Below, piece by piece: positions 45,107-52,332 of a stretch of DNA of 58,283 nucleotides (positions are counted from its first letter, which is position 1; each line of letters starts with the position of its first letter). Made by a program: the position numbers and the translations under genes. Under the pieces are notes generated by a model. It worked only from the letters and a program-made list of their open reading frames with translations. It did not search any database and was not told the DNA's origin. The DNA comes from Aliagarivorans taiwanensis DSM 22990 (GTDB lineage: Bacteria; Pseudomonadota; Gammaproteobacteria; Enterobacterales; Celerinatantimonadaceae): the NCBI RefSeq assembly GCF_000429505.1, contig NZ_AUBZ01000033.1, forward strand, positions 1-58,283. The letters run 5' to 3'.

Positions 45107-45551
45107 AGCGTTTGCCGGCAAGTAAAGTGTCTTATATATGATATAAGCAACAGCGCCCCAAAACCAGCACGTTAAACCATCATGCCAACACATCATTTAA
45201 ACCATCATGCAACATGCCCCCCCTCCGCAGGTCTCATTCGTCGGACGCCCGACTCACTCGCCCTGGTAACACCACCCTGCCATCCCCGCCAGCGGCGGGC
45301 CGCAATAGAGATAAGTGGAAATAAAAAAGAGAAAAAGAGAGAAAAAAGAGCGTTTGGCAGGGGAGGGAAGGCGGCCGAAAGTGGGTCATCAAGCGCCGCT
45401 GGTGGCGTGGCTATGGGGGGATATAGCTTATTGCATGATGGTTTAAATGTTGAAGTTTATATCGGCGCCGGTTAGTGGGATTAGGGCTTTTATGGTGGTC
45501 GCCTATTTGATATAGTCAGCGCCACTACCTTTGTGAGATAGCCTGTTTGTC
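45107..45551. other. Repeat-rich non-coding region, candidate origin or cis-acting locus
   Basis: No convincing gene in this stretch; a 97-codon frame (45182-45475) is low-complexity and has no ribosome site. It holds a dyad CTTATAT-ATG-ATATAAG (45131-45147, possibly the tus promoter), three copies of TTAAACCATCATGC, a C-rich block, a GC-rich dyad-like stretch (45285-45305), and a polypurine tract (45308-45375). This mix beside tus and a Ter-like site suggests oriV, parS or oriT, but no Rep gene is recognised. Confidence 0.5.
45172..45449. repeat. TTAAACCATCATGC: two direct and one inverted copy
   Basis: Direct copies at 45172-45185 and 45197-45210, 25 bp apart, and an inverted copy at 45433-45446. 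The second and third extend to a perfect 19-bp inverted repeat, CATTTAAACCATCATGCAA (45194-45212) against 45431-45449, separated by 218 bp. Confidence 0.85.
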
Positions 45552-46019
45552 ATGAGCGAGTTCGGAGAACACCTTAAGTTTTTTAACGATGATGCCAGCG
45601 CCACCGTGCAATTTCAGTACGTCGCTAGCAAGCAGGGAAAACTGACGCTCCAATTACAGATTGCGCCGCTGCGCAATGGCAACGCTGACTACAACGTCTT
45701 AGCCCCCCTACAGCTGACGACCGAAGAGCTCCATCATGTTTGTGCCTGCGTCTGCGGGATCCGTACAAAAGCGAGTGGGGCCTTTCATGGTGAACAACGC
45801 AGTAAAGGTTTCCAATTGCACAACAACAACTGCAAGGGCATGTGGCTAACCCAAAATCAGCGCGGACAGAGCTTAAGCTATGGACTGACACCCAGTGAAC
45901 GCACCGAGCTGATGGCATTTTCACTGCGCCGGTTGGCCATGGCCTGGCACGTCAGCGTGAGTGATGTGATGGCGATTTTGCGTCAGTCGTTCAAAATGGA
46001 TACGGCACCCCACGAATAG
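45552..46019 (+). CDS. Hypothetical protein, 155 aa
   Basis: Not recognised. Soluble, begins MSEFGEHLKFFNDDASATVQ, ends in a helical segment (RRLAMAWHVSVSDVMAILRQ). A TTGATATAG about 50 bp upstream could be part of its promoter. Confidence 0.58.
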   Translation: MSEFGEHLKFFNDDASATVQFQYVASKQGKLTLQLQIAPLRNGNADYNVLAPLQLTTEELHHVCACVCGIRTKASGAFHGEQRSKGFQLHNNNCKGMWLTQNQRGQSLSYGLTPSERTELMAFSLRRLAMAWHVSVSDVMAILRQSFKMDTAPHE

Positions 46020-46023
46020 TTTA

Positions 46024-46043
46024 CAATGTATAGTGTATATGCG
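46024..46043 (+). promoter_or_regulatory. Dyad-like promoter upstream of the lipoprotein gene
   Basis: ACAATGTATAGTGTATATGC, with half-sites ACAATG and ATATGC. It shares AATGTATAGTGTATAT exactly with the 39008 site. TATAGT is a plausible -10, 46 bp before the start at 46090. Confidence 0.5.
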
Positions 46044-46089
46044 ATATTCGTTTCGGTAATCTTGCCACACCGAGAACGAGGAGTTCGTT

Positions 46090-46635
46090 ATGCGACCATT
46101 ATGGAAAGCGTCTGCCCCCCTGCTGATTGGCCTCGCCGCTGCAGGTTGCTCTACCACTTCGACTACTGAGGCGTCATCTGCCATCTCCCCAATCCACCAG
46201 CACTTTGGTACCGAAGACGTCGGGATCTTATCTGGCAACGTGCGCGTCACATCCTGCGCGCGAGTCAGTGAAGACAATTCCATTCCAGACTGGCGCTGTA
46301 ACACCCTCACCACCTGGACAACCGCGCCTACAGCGAAGAGCCGTATAGTCAGCACGTATGTAAAAGAGGCCGAGCATGAGATCAATGCTTCATACACCGG
46401 CTTAGCTATTTTACAAGCCGATCACGAAAACGAGTTGGTCTACAAGGTAACGAGCGACGGTATCACCGTAACCCACAAGGCCCATTATCTGCACGATCAT
46501 ACGGTCGACGGGGTTACCACGCAGATACCTGTCCCCACCAACTGCAGTTACAATTTACCTTCGGTCGACGATATCGGTGTGTATGAGTCCATCGACCATA
46601 GCGTCTGCCATCTTCGGGTTACCCACGTTCAATAG
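46090..46635 (+). CDS. Lipoprotein of unknown function, 181 aa
   Basis: Signal with lipobox LAAAGC (Cys20), followed by a Ser/Thr linker and a beta-rich domain with four cysteines. Likely outer-membrane anchored. Could act in surface exclusion or pilus function given the element, but nothing in the sequence proves it. Confidence 0.65.
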   Translation: MRPLWKASAPLLIGLAAAGCSTTSTTEASSAISPIHQHFGTEDVGILSGNVRVTSCARVSEDNSIPDWRCNTLTTWTTAPTAKSRIVSTYVKEAEHEINASYTGLAILQADHENELVYKVTSDGITVTHKAHYLHDHTVDGVTTQIPVPTNCSYNLPSVDDIGVYESIDHSVCHLRVTHVQ

Positions 46636-46646
46636 GGTGGCCACCC

Positions 46647-47261
46647 ATGACAACTAATACAACCGAACGCTCGGTCAATCACGCCCATCTGGCCGCGGCG
46701 GCGGTCACCGATTTAATGGTTCAGCTTACTTACTTACGATACGGCTTGCGCGTTCCGGTCGGGCAGCTGGTGGATCCCACCTTCAATCCTAACGATAGGG
46801 CTTACTATAGCCTCGATGCAAAGGAGGGCGAGCACTACAACCACGCGTTTTTGATAGGCAAGACCATCGAAGCCATTCAAGGGAAGGGCGGTACCCGCGA
46901 CACCTTGGCGCTGTTCGGTCAGTTTGTGGGGGAAGCTATCAAAGACGATTACATCAATAAACGGGTGCAGCTTGAGCTGACCCGTATCGATGACAGCGCC
47001 GCCTATAAAAAAGAGTGGGAGGCTAACTTTAATCGAGATACTGAAGAACGCGCGCTACTACTGGACCCCTTAGTACCACAAGGCCACGTGCACTACCGTT
47101 ATGTCTACACCTACTGCAGACAACACGGAGGGTATCGGTCCAGCCGCGAGCTCGTGAGTGCACATTGCGAGAGCTACTGGCAACAACATCCTTATTGGTT
47201 CGATTACTGGGGACCTCCTGAGGATGATCGCGGTTTAATTTGGTACCTGGACTACGAGTAA
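46647..47261 (+). CDS. Hypothetical protein, 204 aa
   Basis: Not recognised. Soluble and rich in Tyr/His/Trp near the C-terminus (YWQQHPYWFDYWGPPEDDRG). ATG 46647, 11 bp after the lipoprotein stop, probably same operon. Confidence 0.6.
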   Translation: MTTNTTERSVNHAHLAAAAVTDLMVQLTYLRYGLRVPVGQLVDPTFNPNDRAYYSLDAKEGEHYNHAFLIGKTIEAIQGKGGTRDTLALFGQFVGEAIKDDYINKRVQLELTRIDDSAAYKKEWEANFNRDTEERALLLDPLVPQGHVHYRYVYTYCRQHGGYRSSRELVSAHCESYWQQHPYWFDYWGPPEDDRGLIWYLDYE

Positions 47262-47288
47262 GCTTTTAACAGAAACGGAGGTTTCAAA

Positions 47289-47309
47289 ATGGAACATTCA
47301 GCTTGGTAA
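47289..47309 (+). other. Six-codon mini-ORF with strong Shine-Dalgarno
   Basis: GGAGG (47277-47281) precedes ATG 47289 by 7 bp, but the frame MEHSAW stops at once. Either a leader peptide for the following hairpin and gene, or the scar of a decayed gene. Confidence 0.4.
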
Positions 47310-47358
47310 CAGCCTGGCGAACTCGCTTTTGATTACTGACACTTGCTGACGCCGACCA

Positions 47359-47398
47359 AGGGTTGGTCTCCTATTTAAAATAAGAGAAAACCAACCCT
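47359..47398 (+). terminator. Inverted repeat, possible terminator or attenuator
   Basis: AGGGTTGGT (47359-47367) pairs with ACCAACCCT (47390-47398) around an A/T-rich loop that can extend the stem by TCTC/GAGA. No U-run follows. About 100 bp after the 46647 gene. Confidence 0.45.
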
Positions 47399-47461
47399 CC
47401 AACAAACCCGCTTCGATGTGCTAGCATCTCTTACCTCAACCTAACTGACGAACAATATCGC

Positions 47462-47857
47462 GTGCCGATACTCCCCGTTATCATACGCCACCGACATAAC
47501 GCTGCCAGTGTCGAGATAGGCCCACAAGGCGTGCTACACGGCGCAAAGCTAATCACCGGTAATCGGATCCCAGTTCAAATGCGAGATGCCTCTGTGCAGT
47601 ATTACCCCTACAGCGGGGCCATCTACGCAGAGCAACTAGCCAACCCCAGGTGGCAAAAAGTCAAACTCGTGGATCTCACTGCTTACCGATTAGATGAATA
47701 CACCCCATGGCAGGACGTGGCGAAGAACCATTATTGTGTCGGTGGCTACCATCAAGGCGGACTTTACTTGGCACTAGCTAACAACAGACCTATCCAATTT
47801 CGCTTACCCTCCACTGGCCAAAAAATCACTGACAACGTGTTTCCACTAAAGCGGTGA
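47462..47857 (+). CDS. Hypothetical protein, 131 aa
   Basis: Not recognised. GTG start at 47462 without a clear ribosome site, so the start is uncertain. Beta-rich composition, no signal peptide. Confidence 0.5.
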   Translation: MPILPVIIRHRHNAASVEIGPQGVLHGAKLITGNRIPVQMRDASVQYYPYSGAIYAEQLANPRWQKVKLVDLTAYRLDEYTPWQDVAKNHYCVGGYHQGGLYLALANNRPIQFRLPSTGQKITDNVFPLKR

Positions 47858-47967
47858 ACGCAACTGGCACTCTCAATAAACGTCCAGGCTTTCCGCTGAA
47901 TTAGATTTGGCGTGTTAATCAATGCTCTATACTTATGGCGGGCGTCCTTCTGTTTGGAGTTGTGTTC

Positions 47968-48411
47968 ATGGAGCGAAATCGACAGATTTCATTAATTGAG
48001 TTGCCTGATTCCCCTAAAGAAGCGAAGGCCATTCTTTACTTGCACGAATACAGAGGTTTGGTCATCGAATTCACCAATCAGTACATTACGTTTCCCGTAG
48101 AGCACTGGTTAGCGACGTTTAGCTACACCGATAATCAGTTTATGCTACATAGGGACAATGACACCCCACAGTTAATACGTGGGGTTTCCCCAGTATTAGG
48201 CAAGCAAATAGCAACTTACGCTGGCTTGCCAGTGTCCAGCGCTGGTTATTACCTCTCTGTGGAAGAAAAACGCTCTGCATGGATGATAAGTCAAGCCAGA
48301 CAAGATGTGGCTATGTGGATAAAATCTCACCCTCGCCTTGCGAACAGAGTTGGCATGCACCGAGGCTATACCGTTGCGAATTACTATCAAGATGGCTACT
48401 GCCTGTATTAA
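47968..48411 (+). CDS. Hypothetical protein, 147 aa
   Basis: Not recognised. ATG 47968 (MERNRQISLIELPDSPKEAK) with GGAG upstream; a longer frame from 47935 starts with a hydrophobic stretch that is probably untranslated. Followed by a good terminator. Confidence 0.58.
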   Translation: MERNRQISLIELPDSPKEAKAILYLHEYRGLVIEFTNQYITFPVEHWLATFSYTDNQFMLHRDNDTPQLIRGVSPVLGKQIATYAGLPVSSAGYYLSVEEKRSAWMISQARQDVAMWIKSHPRLANRVGMHRGYTVANYYQDGYCLY

Positions 48412-48464
48412 TTAATCGTGTTTCCGGTTATAGACGGATAAAGCTTTTGATTACCATTCACTAT

Positions 48465-48488
48465 AAACCAGCTTCTTGCTGGTTTTTT
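48465..48488 (+). terminator. Rho-independent terminator
   Basis: AAACCAGC (48465-48472) pairs with GCTGGTTT (48478-48485) with a 5-nt loop and a T-run, ending the gene at 48411. Confidence 0.85.
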
Positions 48489-48518
48489 GTGCCTGGAAGC
48501 GGGGGAGTTATCCATTAC

Positions 48519-48596
48519 GTGCAAAACCATAAAGATGTGACAGTAGAAGACATCGTTAATGTAGCTCGCCTAGCCAATGAGCCGCACGGCCTTTAA
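48519..48596 (+). other. Short ORF remnant or small gene
   Basis: After the terminator an open frame reads VQNHKDVTVEDIVNVARLAN then EPHGL and stops at 48594-48596, with GGGGGAG at about 48499. It may be extended upstream. It looks more protein-like than random, but is too short to name. Confidence 0.25.
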
Positions 48597-48600
48597 CGCG

Positions 48601-49233
48601 TCAGTTGTCACACACCCAGACGTAGTCGTTGTTCAGGATACCCGCTGTTTTTAAATCTTGCTCTAAACGGCTATCTACCTTAGCGCTACTGCAACGTGTA
48701 TTAATGGCTTTCTTCCATCCCTGCTTGTATGCCTCAGCCAACAGCAAAAAAACACCCTCGCGTACAGCCGGGGTTGCGTTGCTCAACAACAATGCCAGGC
48801 GCTCATTATGACTGAGGTGTGGATTGCCAGAACGAAGAGCATCGACATCAGAAAGCTGCTCACTTAGAGACCAAGACTTACTGTCGATGATGTACTCAAG
48901 TGCCGCATCTATTCCGTTTTCCGTCGTTCCATCGAAACCCAAATGCAACTTTGTAGCGACGACAGCCTGCCAAGTGCCTTCCTTAATGGTGATTGTTCGC
49001 TTATTGAGCTGACTTTTGGACCGAAAGTTTCTATACCGACTGCCCAGCGTTCGGTGAGCTTTTTGTAGCATTAGAGGCCGCAATAACTTCATAACCTCTT
49101 TATAACTGGACAACTCAGGGGCCTCGGGGCGCTGATGATAGTGCTCTGGCGAATTGAAATTCGCCGGCACCATCAAACCTTGATAGCTTTCTTTAGCAAC
49201 AAACCGCTCCCATAACTGCTGCTCACTGGTCAT
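48601..49233 (-). CDS. Hypothetical protein, third gene of kinase operon, 210 aa
   Basis: Not recognised. ATG 49233 (MTSEQQLWERFVAKESYQGL) has AGGCT upstream; ATG 49287 overlapping the preceding gene is an alternative that adds 18 residues. Helical, no membrane segment, two Cys near the C-terminus. Same direction and close spacing as the two genes upstream. Confidence 0.6.
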   Translation of the reverse strand: MTSEQQLWERFVAKESYQGLMVPANFNSPEHYHQRPEAPELSSYKEVMKLLRPLMLQKAHRTLGSRYRNFRSKSQLNKRTITIKEGTWQAVVATKLHLGFDGTTENGIDAALEYIIDSKSWSLSEQLSDVDALRSGNPHLSHNERLALLLSNATPAVREGVFLLLAEAYKQGWKKAINTRCSSAKVDSRLEQDLKTAGILNNDYVWVCDN

Positions 49234-49273
49234 AAAAATAGCCTGATACGTTTTGTACGTTGGGGCTATGTTA

Positions 49274-49729
49274 TCACAACCTCGCATGAACAGGCTTGCT
49301 TATTTGATTGGAACGCTCTTTTGCTATTGAATCTGCCAGCATTTGACGTAATTGGTCCCCACTTCGAGACTGCCACTCATCAAGGTGGACAGATTTCAAC
49401 TTATTGGCCAGGGACATGGCTTCCAACGCATCACGCCGATGGATTGCGCAAACAGGCATTTCGTTGATATCTCTTGCGTAACGGTCGTTTAAATAGTCTT
49501 CCACCAGCCCCAACAGGTAACTGACCGTGACGCGCTTTCGAGTCAAGTAGATCTCCAGGCAGCGCGTCGAGTCGTCGTGCTTGCCAAGTAACGGATGCGC
49601 ACGGTAGCGAGGGTGGTTTGCGATTTGCTCCTGTATACCCTCGCACAGCGCACCTCGTTCGAATAGGCTACCGAATAGCTTGCCCATATGAGCCTCGAAT
49701 AATGGCATATGACTAGGTACTAAGTGCAT
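49274..49729 (-). CDS. Hypothetical protein, second gene of kinase operon, 151 aa
   Basis: Not recognised. ATG 49729 overlaps the kinase stop by 10 bp, with GGAG upstream, so it is translationally coupled to the kinase. Helical and basic. Confidence 0.6.
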   Translation of the reverse strand: MHLVPSHMPLFEAHMGKLFGSLFERGALCEGIQEQIANHPRYRAHPLLGKHDDSTRCLEIYLTRKRVTVSYLLGLVEDYLNDRYARDINEMPVCAIHRRDALEAMSLANKLKSVHLDEWQSRSGDQLRQMLADSIAKERSNQISKPVHARL

Positions 49730-50982
49730 GCAAGTGTATCTCCATGGGTAGGGGACGTAATAGGTGCTGTTACTTGCTCCACACCTACTTCCGGTTCGTC
49801 TAGCGTTAACTTGCCTTCACAATAGCAAACAGCCGGCATGTCAGCTAAGCAGTCTAGTCTCAATGATGGCAGCTGGGGTAGTTCTACTACTCGGGCAGCA
49901 GGATAGTCACAGTGCTCAGCCCAATCTCTGTCGGACACCATCTGCTCATGGTCAAAAACTCGGGTCCCTATACGGATGCCATAGCGAAGGGCTTGGCCAT
50001 GGGCATCATCAACCAGCACGACGGGTGCAGCAGGTACGCCATTTAACTGCCTGCTAAACCAATGACTCGACGCCAACGAGAGGGCAAAATCCAAGGGCAT
50101 GGCAGAGTAGGGGAGCTGCGCTAAGGGCTCAGCAACCGATGTCATGAGGTGCTCAAGTCCCTGAGTCGTCTGAAAATCTGGCTGTCTAACGTCAGTATTA
50201 ATTTGATCTGATAGCTCTTCGAGCAGATCATAACCACCGGCCGCGACTAATGCCCGCTCAAAATCATTGAGGAAAAACATCGAGGCCTGCTCCTCTTCAG
50301 TAAGCCAGTCGCTAACGACGTCTCTCATCGTACCGCCACTACCAAGCGACCGCTCCAAGAAGCAGTTGTGCTCTACACTCATCAAGTCAAAGAAACAAAG
50401 CTCTTCACTATCACCTACGTATCGCACTCCTAGATTATCGCCATGAAAATCAGTTGCTGCCAACCCAGCGTGCGACACAGCCAACACGGCAGCTTGCAGT
50501 TGCTCGAACACTTTAAGCTCATCATCATCGAGAGGATGGCTCGAGCCGAAAGCCACCTGGACCTCGTGTTTGTCATCCGTATCTATATGGATGATCTCGG
50601 GAACGGGTATGGAGAGCGTGTCTAACATCGCTTGCGCGTCAACAAGCACTGGGTCATCTACATCTTCGGGGGTTGTCAGGCGCTCTTGAACTATAACGCC
50701 TAATTCTCCCACGACACACACTGCAACAATGTCAATCAGATTTGGTGTGACTGGAAACGGCTGAGCCCGGCCTAACCGCTTTGCCAGTAGCCGAGCAGCG
50801 CAGCAAATCTCGTGTGGGGCGCGGGTAATCTTTGCTACAAGCCCAGCGCTTGTATCGAACGCTTCACCATAGGAGCCACTTCCAATGCTGTACTCAATCC
50901 CCTGAGGAACTATATGTTGTCTATCAGCTAAACATTCGAGCACTGCTGTCGCTATCTCATCGTTATTTGTAACATGAGCCAT
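49720..50982 (-). CDS. Protein-kinase-like protein, 420 aa
   Basis: ATG 50982 (MAHVTNNDEIATAVLECLAD) with AAGG upstream; the longer frame to 51126 crosses the promoter dyad. Kinase-fold signatures: Gly loop SIGSGSYGEAF (34-39), Lys51 in LVAKITR, catalytic segment D178FHGDN183 with the D-to-N spacing of protein kinases, and metal-binding D199 in FFDLM. The C-terminal 200 residues are unlike any domain I know. The D-x-H-x-x-N form is seen in phage- and plasmid-borne kinases. Substrate unknown. Confidence 0.68.
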   Translation of the reverse strand: MAHVTNNDEIATAVLECLADRQHIVPQGIEYSIGSGSYGEAFDTSAGLVAKITRAPHEICCAARLLAKRLGRAQPFPVTPNLIDIVAVCVVGELGVIVQERLTTPEDVDDPVLVDAQAMLDTLSIPVPEIIHIDTDDKHEVQVAFGSSHPLDDDELKVFEQLQAAVLAVSHAGLAATDFHGDNLGVRYVGDSEELCFFDLMSVEHNCFLERSLGSGGTMRDVVSDWLTEEEQASMFFLNDFERALVAAGGYDLLEELSDQINTDVRQPDFQTTQGLEHLMTSVAEPLAQLPYSAMPLDFALSLASSHWFSRQLNGVPAAPVVLVDDAHGQALRYGIRIGTRVFDHEQMVSDRDWAEHCDYPAARVVELPQLPSLRLDCLADMPAVCYCEGKLTLDEPEVGVEQVTAPITSPTHGDTLACT

Positions 50983-51012
50983 GCCAAACCTTGCGCCTAA
51001 AACTATTAGTGT

Positions 51013-51031
51013 GCAATATACTATGTATTGC
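51013..51031. promoter_or_regulatory. 19-bp dyad (perfect half-sites) in a divergent promoter
   Basis: GCAATATACTATGTATTGC; half-sites GCAATA and TATTGC are perfect inverted copies. Centred between the kinase start (50982, minus) and the small membrane protein start (51050, plus), so one regulator could control both. Confidence 0.7.
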
Positions 51032-51049
51032 GCGGTAAAGGAATCAGCT

Positions 51050-51304
51050 ATGGACGCTGTACAAGAGATCATATATCTCGTTATTTCGTTCGGAATATCA
51101 TTGGGCAATGCTTTAGTCGCAATCATCGCCGGTTGGCTAGGTTGCGAACCGACTGTTGTAGCGATTTTCTTGCGGATTGTAGAGTGCGGAAAGTATTGGG
51201 TGCTATTTGCTATCGAGCACCCAATCGAAGGGTTTTCTTACTTTTTTGCATTGATGTTTACCATCGGCCTCGTGAAGCTGTTTCTAAAAAAAATCTTGCT
51301 GTAA
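51050..51304 (+). CDS. Small two-segment membrane protein, 84 aa
   Basis: ATG 51050 (MDAVQEIIYLVISFGISLGN) with AAAGGAA upstream. Two hydrophobic segments (about 7-28 and 58-76) and a Lys-rich end. Diverges from the kinase across the shared dyad. Could be a membrane partner, immunity or toxin-like protein; no proof. Confidence 0.62.
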   Translation: MDAVQEIIYLVISFGISLGNALVAIIAGWLGCEPTVVAIFLRIVECGKYWVLFAIEHPIEGFSYFFALMFTIGLVKLFLKKILL

Positions 51305-51351
51305 TCTTGCCCCTATCATCCCGATAACGCGAGAGCAGGGCGGGCAACGTC

Positions 51352-52194
51352 CTACATAAGCATTGTCGAGGCATTGTTTCTTTGAGAGAGAGAAATCACC
51401 GTCATGAGCGACATGTCTGAACGCTCGTGACTGCTTGTCACCGCTTCACTCAGGGGCGGAATCAATGGATTCGACGGCATTAATTCGACCAGTGCATTGT
51501 GAAAATCACACGCCAGATCATGACTGATCGAGACGGTGTTATCATCTACACAAAGCTCATCAATCAGTTTACTGATCAGTGCACGCGGCGTTGGCTGTTC
51601 CCCAGCGATGGGTGAGTCAAGATACGCCTGAAGCTCTGTGACAATATTGAGCATTCCATCGAAGTTTAGCTCGACGCGCGCTGGCCATTGATGCGCAATA
51701 TCATTATGTCCAGTCCATTGATTAAAGCTCTTGGCCAACTCCATACCACTTTTGGGTAACTCTGTATTCCCATGGATGTAGTGGGCCACTTGATGAAGCA
51801 TTGGCAACGGAACATACTTATCGAACGTGAGGTCGAATCCACCGGTTCCGTTCAATACGCCAATCAGATACGAACAACTGTCAGTCATCCCGATCATTCG
51901 TTCTCTAACGCGCGGCGATTCAAGCGCTGTCATCCCACGTTCAGCATAGGTTTTGCTGAGGATCCGCCTGCTCGGCCTGGGCGCTGACTCTGACTGATTC
52001 AAATGGAGAGCAAGTCTGCCAAGTGTGCCATGTCGTAAATGCTCAAACGCATGCAATGTGTTTAACACCAGTAAAGTCGCCTCAAGCGGTAACTCATGAG
52101 CAATGACCGGATTTATCGCGTTATTAAGGTCACGCTTTGCGACGATCTGGCCATCTAAGAGTAACTCATCGTTAAGTGCGTAAAACTCCGTCAT
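51352..52194 (-). CDS. Hypothetical protein divergent from HipA-like gene, 280 aa
   Basis: Not recognised. ATG 52194 (MTEFYALNDELLLDGQIVAK) with a strong GGAGG. Soluble, mixed helical. No HTH seen, so it is not an obvious HipB. The divergent arrangement with the HipA-like gene and the 52286 dyad between suggests a functional pair. Confidence 0.6.
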   Translation of the reverse strand: MTEFYALNDELLLDGQIVAKRDLNNAINPVIAHELPLEATLLVLNTLHAFEHLRHGTLGRLALHLNQSESAPRPSRRILSKTYAERGMTALESPRVRERMIGMTDSCSYLIGVLNGTGGFDLTFDKYVPLPMLHQVAHYIHGNTELPKSGMELAKSFNQWTGHNDIAHQWPARVELNFDGMLNIVTELQAYLDSPIAGEQPTPRALISKLIDELCVDDNTVSISHDLACDFHNALVELMPSNPLIPPLSEAVTSSHERSDMSLMTVISLSQRNNASTMLM

Positions 52195-52285
52195 CTTGCC
52201 TCCGTAACTCATGTCCAATAATTGGGATTATTGGATACAGCGCATCCCTATAGAGAAAGCATTGTGGTACACTACAAAACACAAT

Positions 52286-52304
52286 GCAATACCATGTATA
52301 TTGC
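52286..52304. promoter_or_regulatory. 19-bp dyad (perfect half-sites) upstream of HipA-like gene
   Basis: GCAATACCATGTATATTGC, the second copy with perfect GCAATA/TATTGC halves. Followed by TATATTATAG. It places the true HipA-like start at 52333 rather than at earlier in-frame ATGs. Confidence 0.7.
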
Positions 52305-52332
52305 ATTATATTATAGAAATGATTTTATAGAT

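Noticed and set aside
45182-45475. 97-codon open frame as a gene
   Set aside because: Low-complexity, Lys/Arg/Gly-rich translation, no ribosome site, spans the repeats and polypurine tract.
37700-48600. CRISPR array or tRNA genes in accessory gaps
   Set aside because: No regularly spaced repeats or cloverleaf-like sequences were seen.
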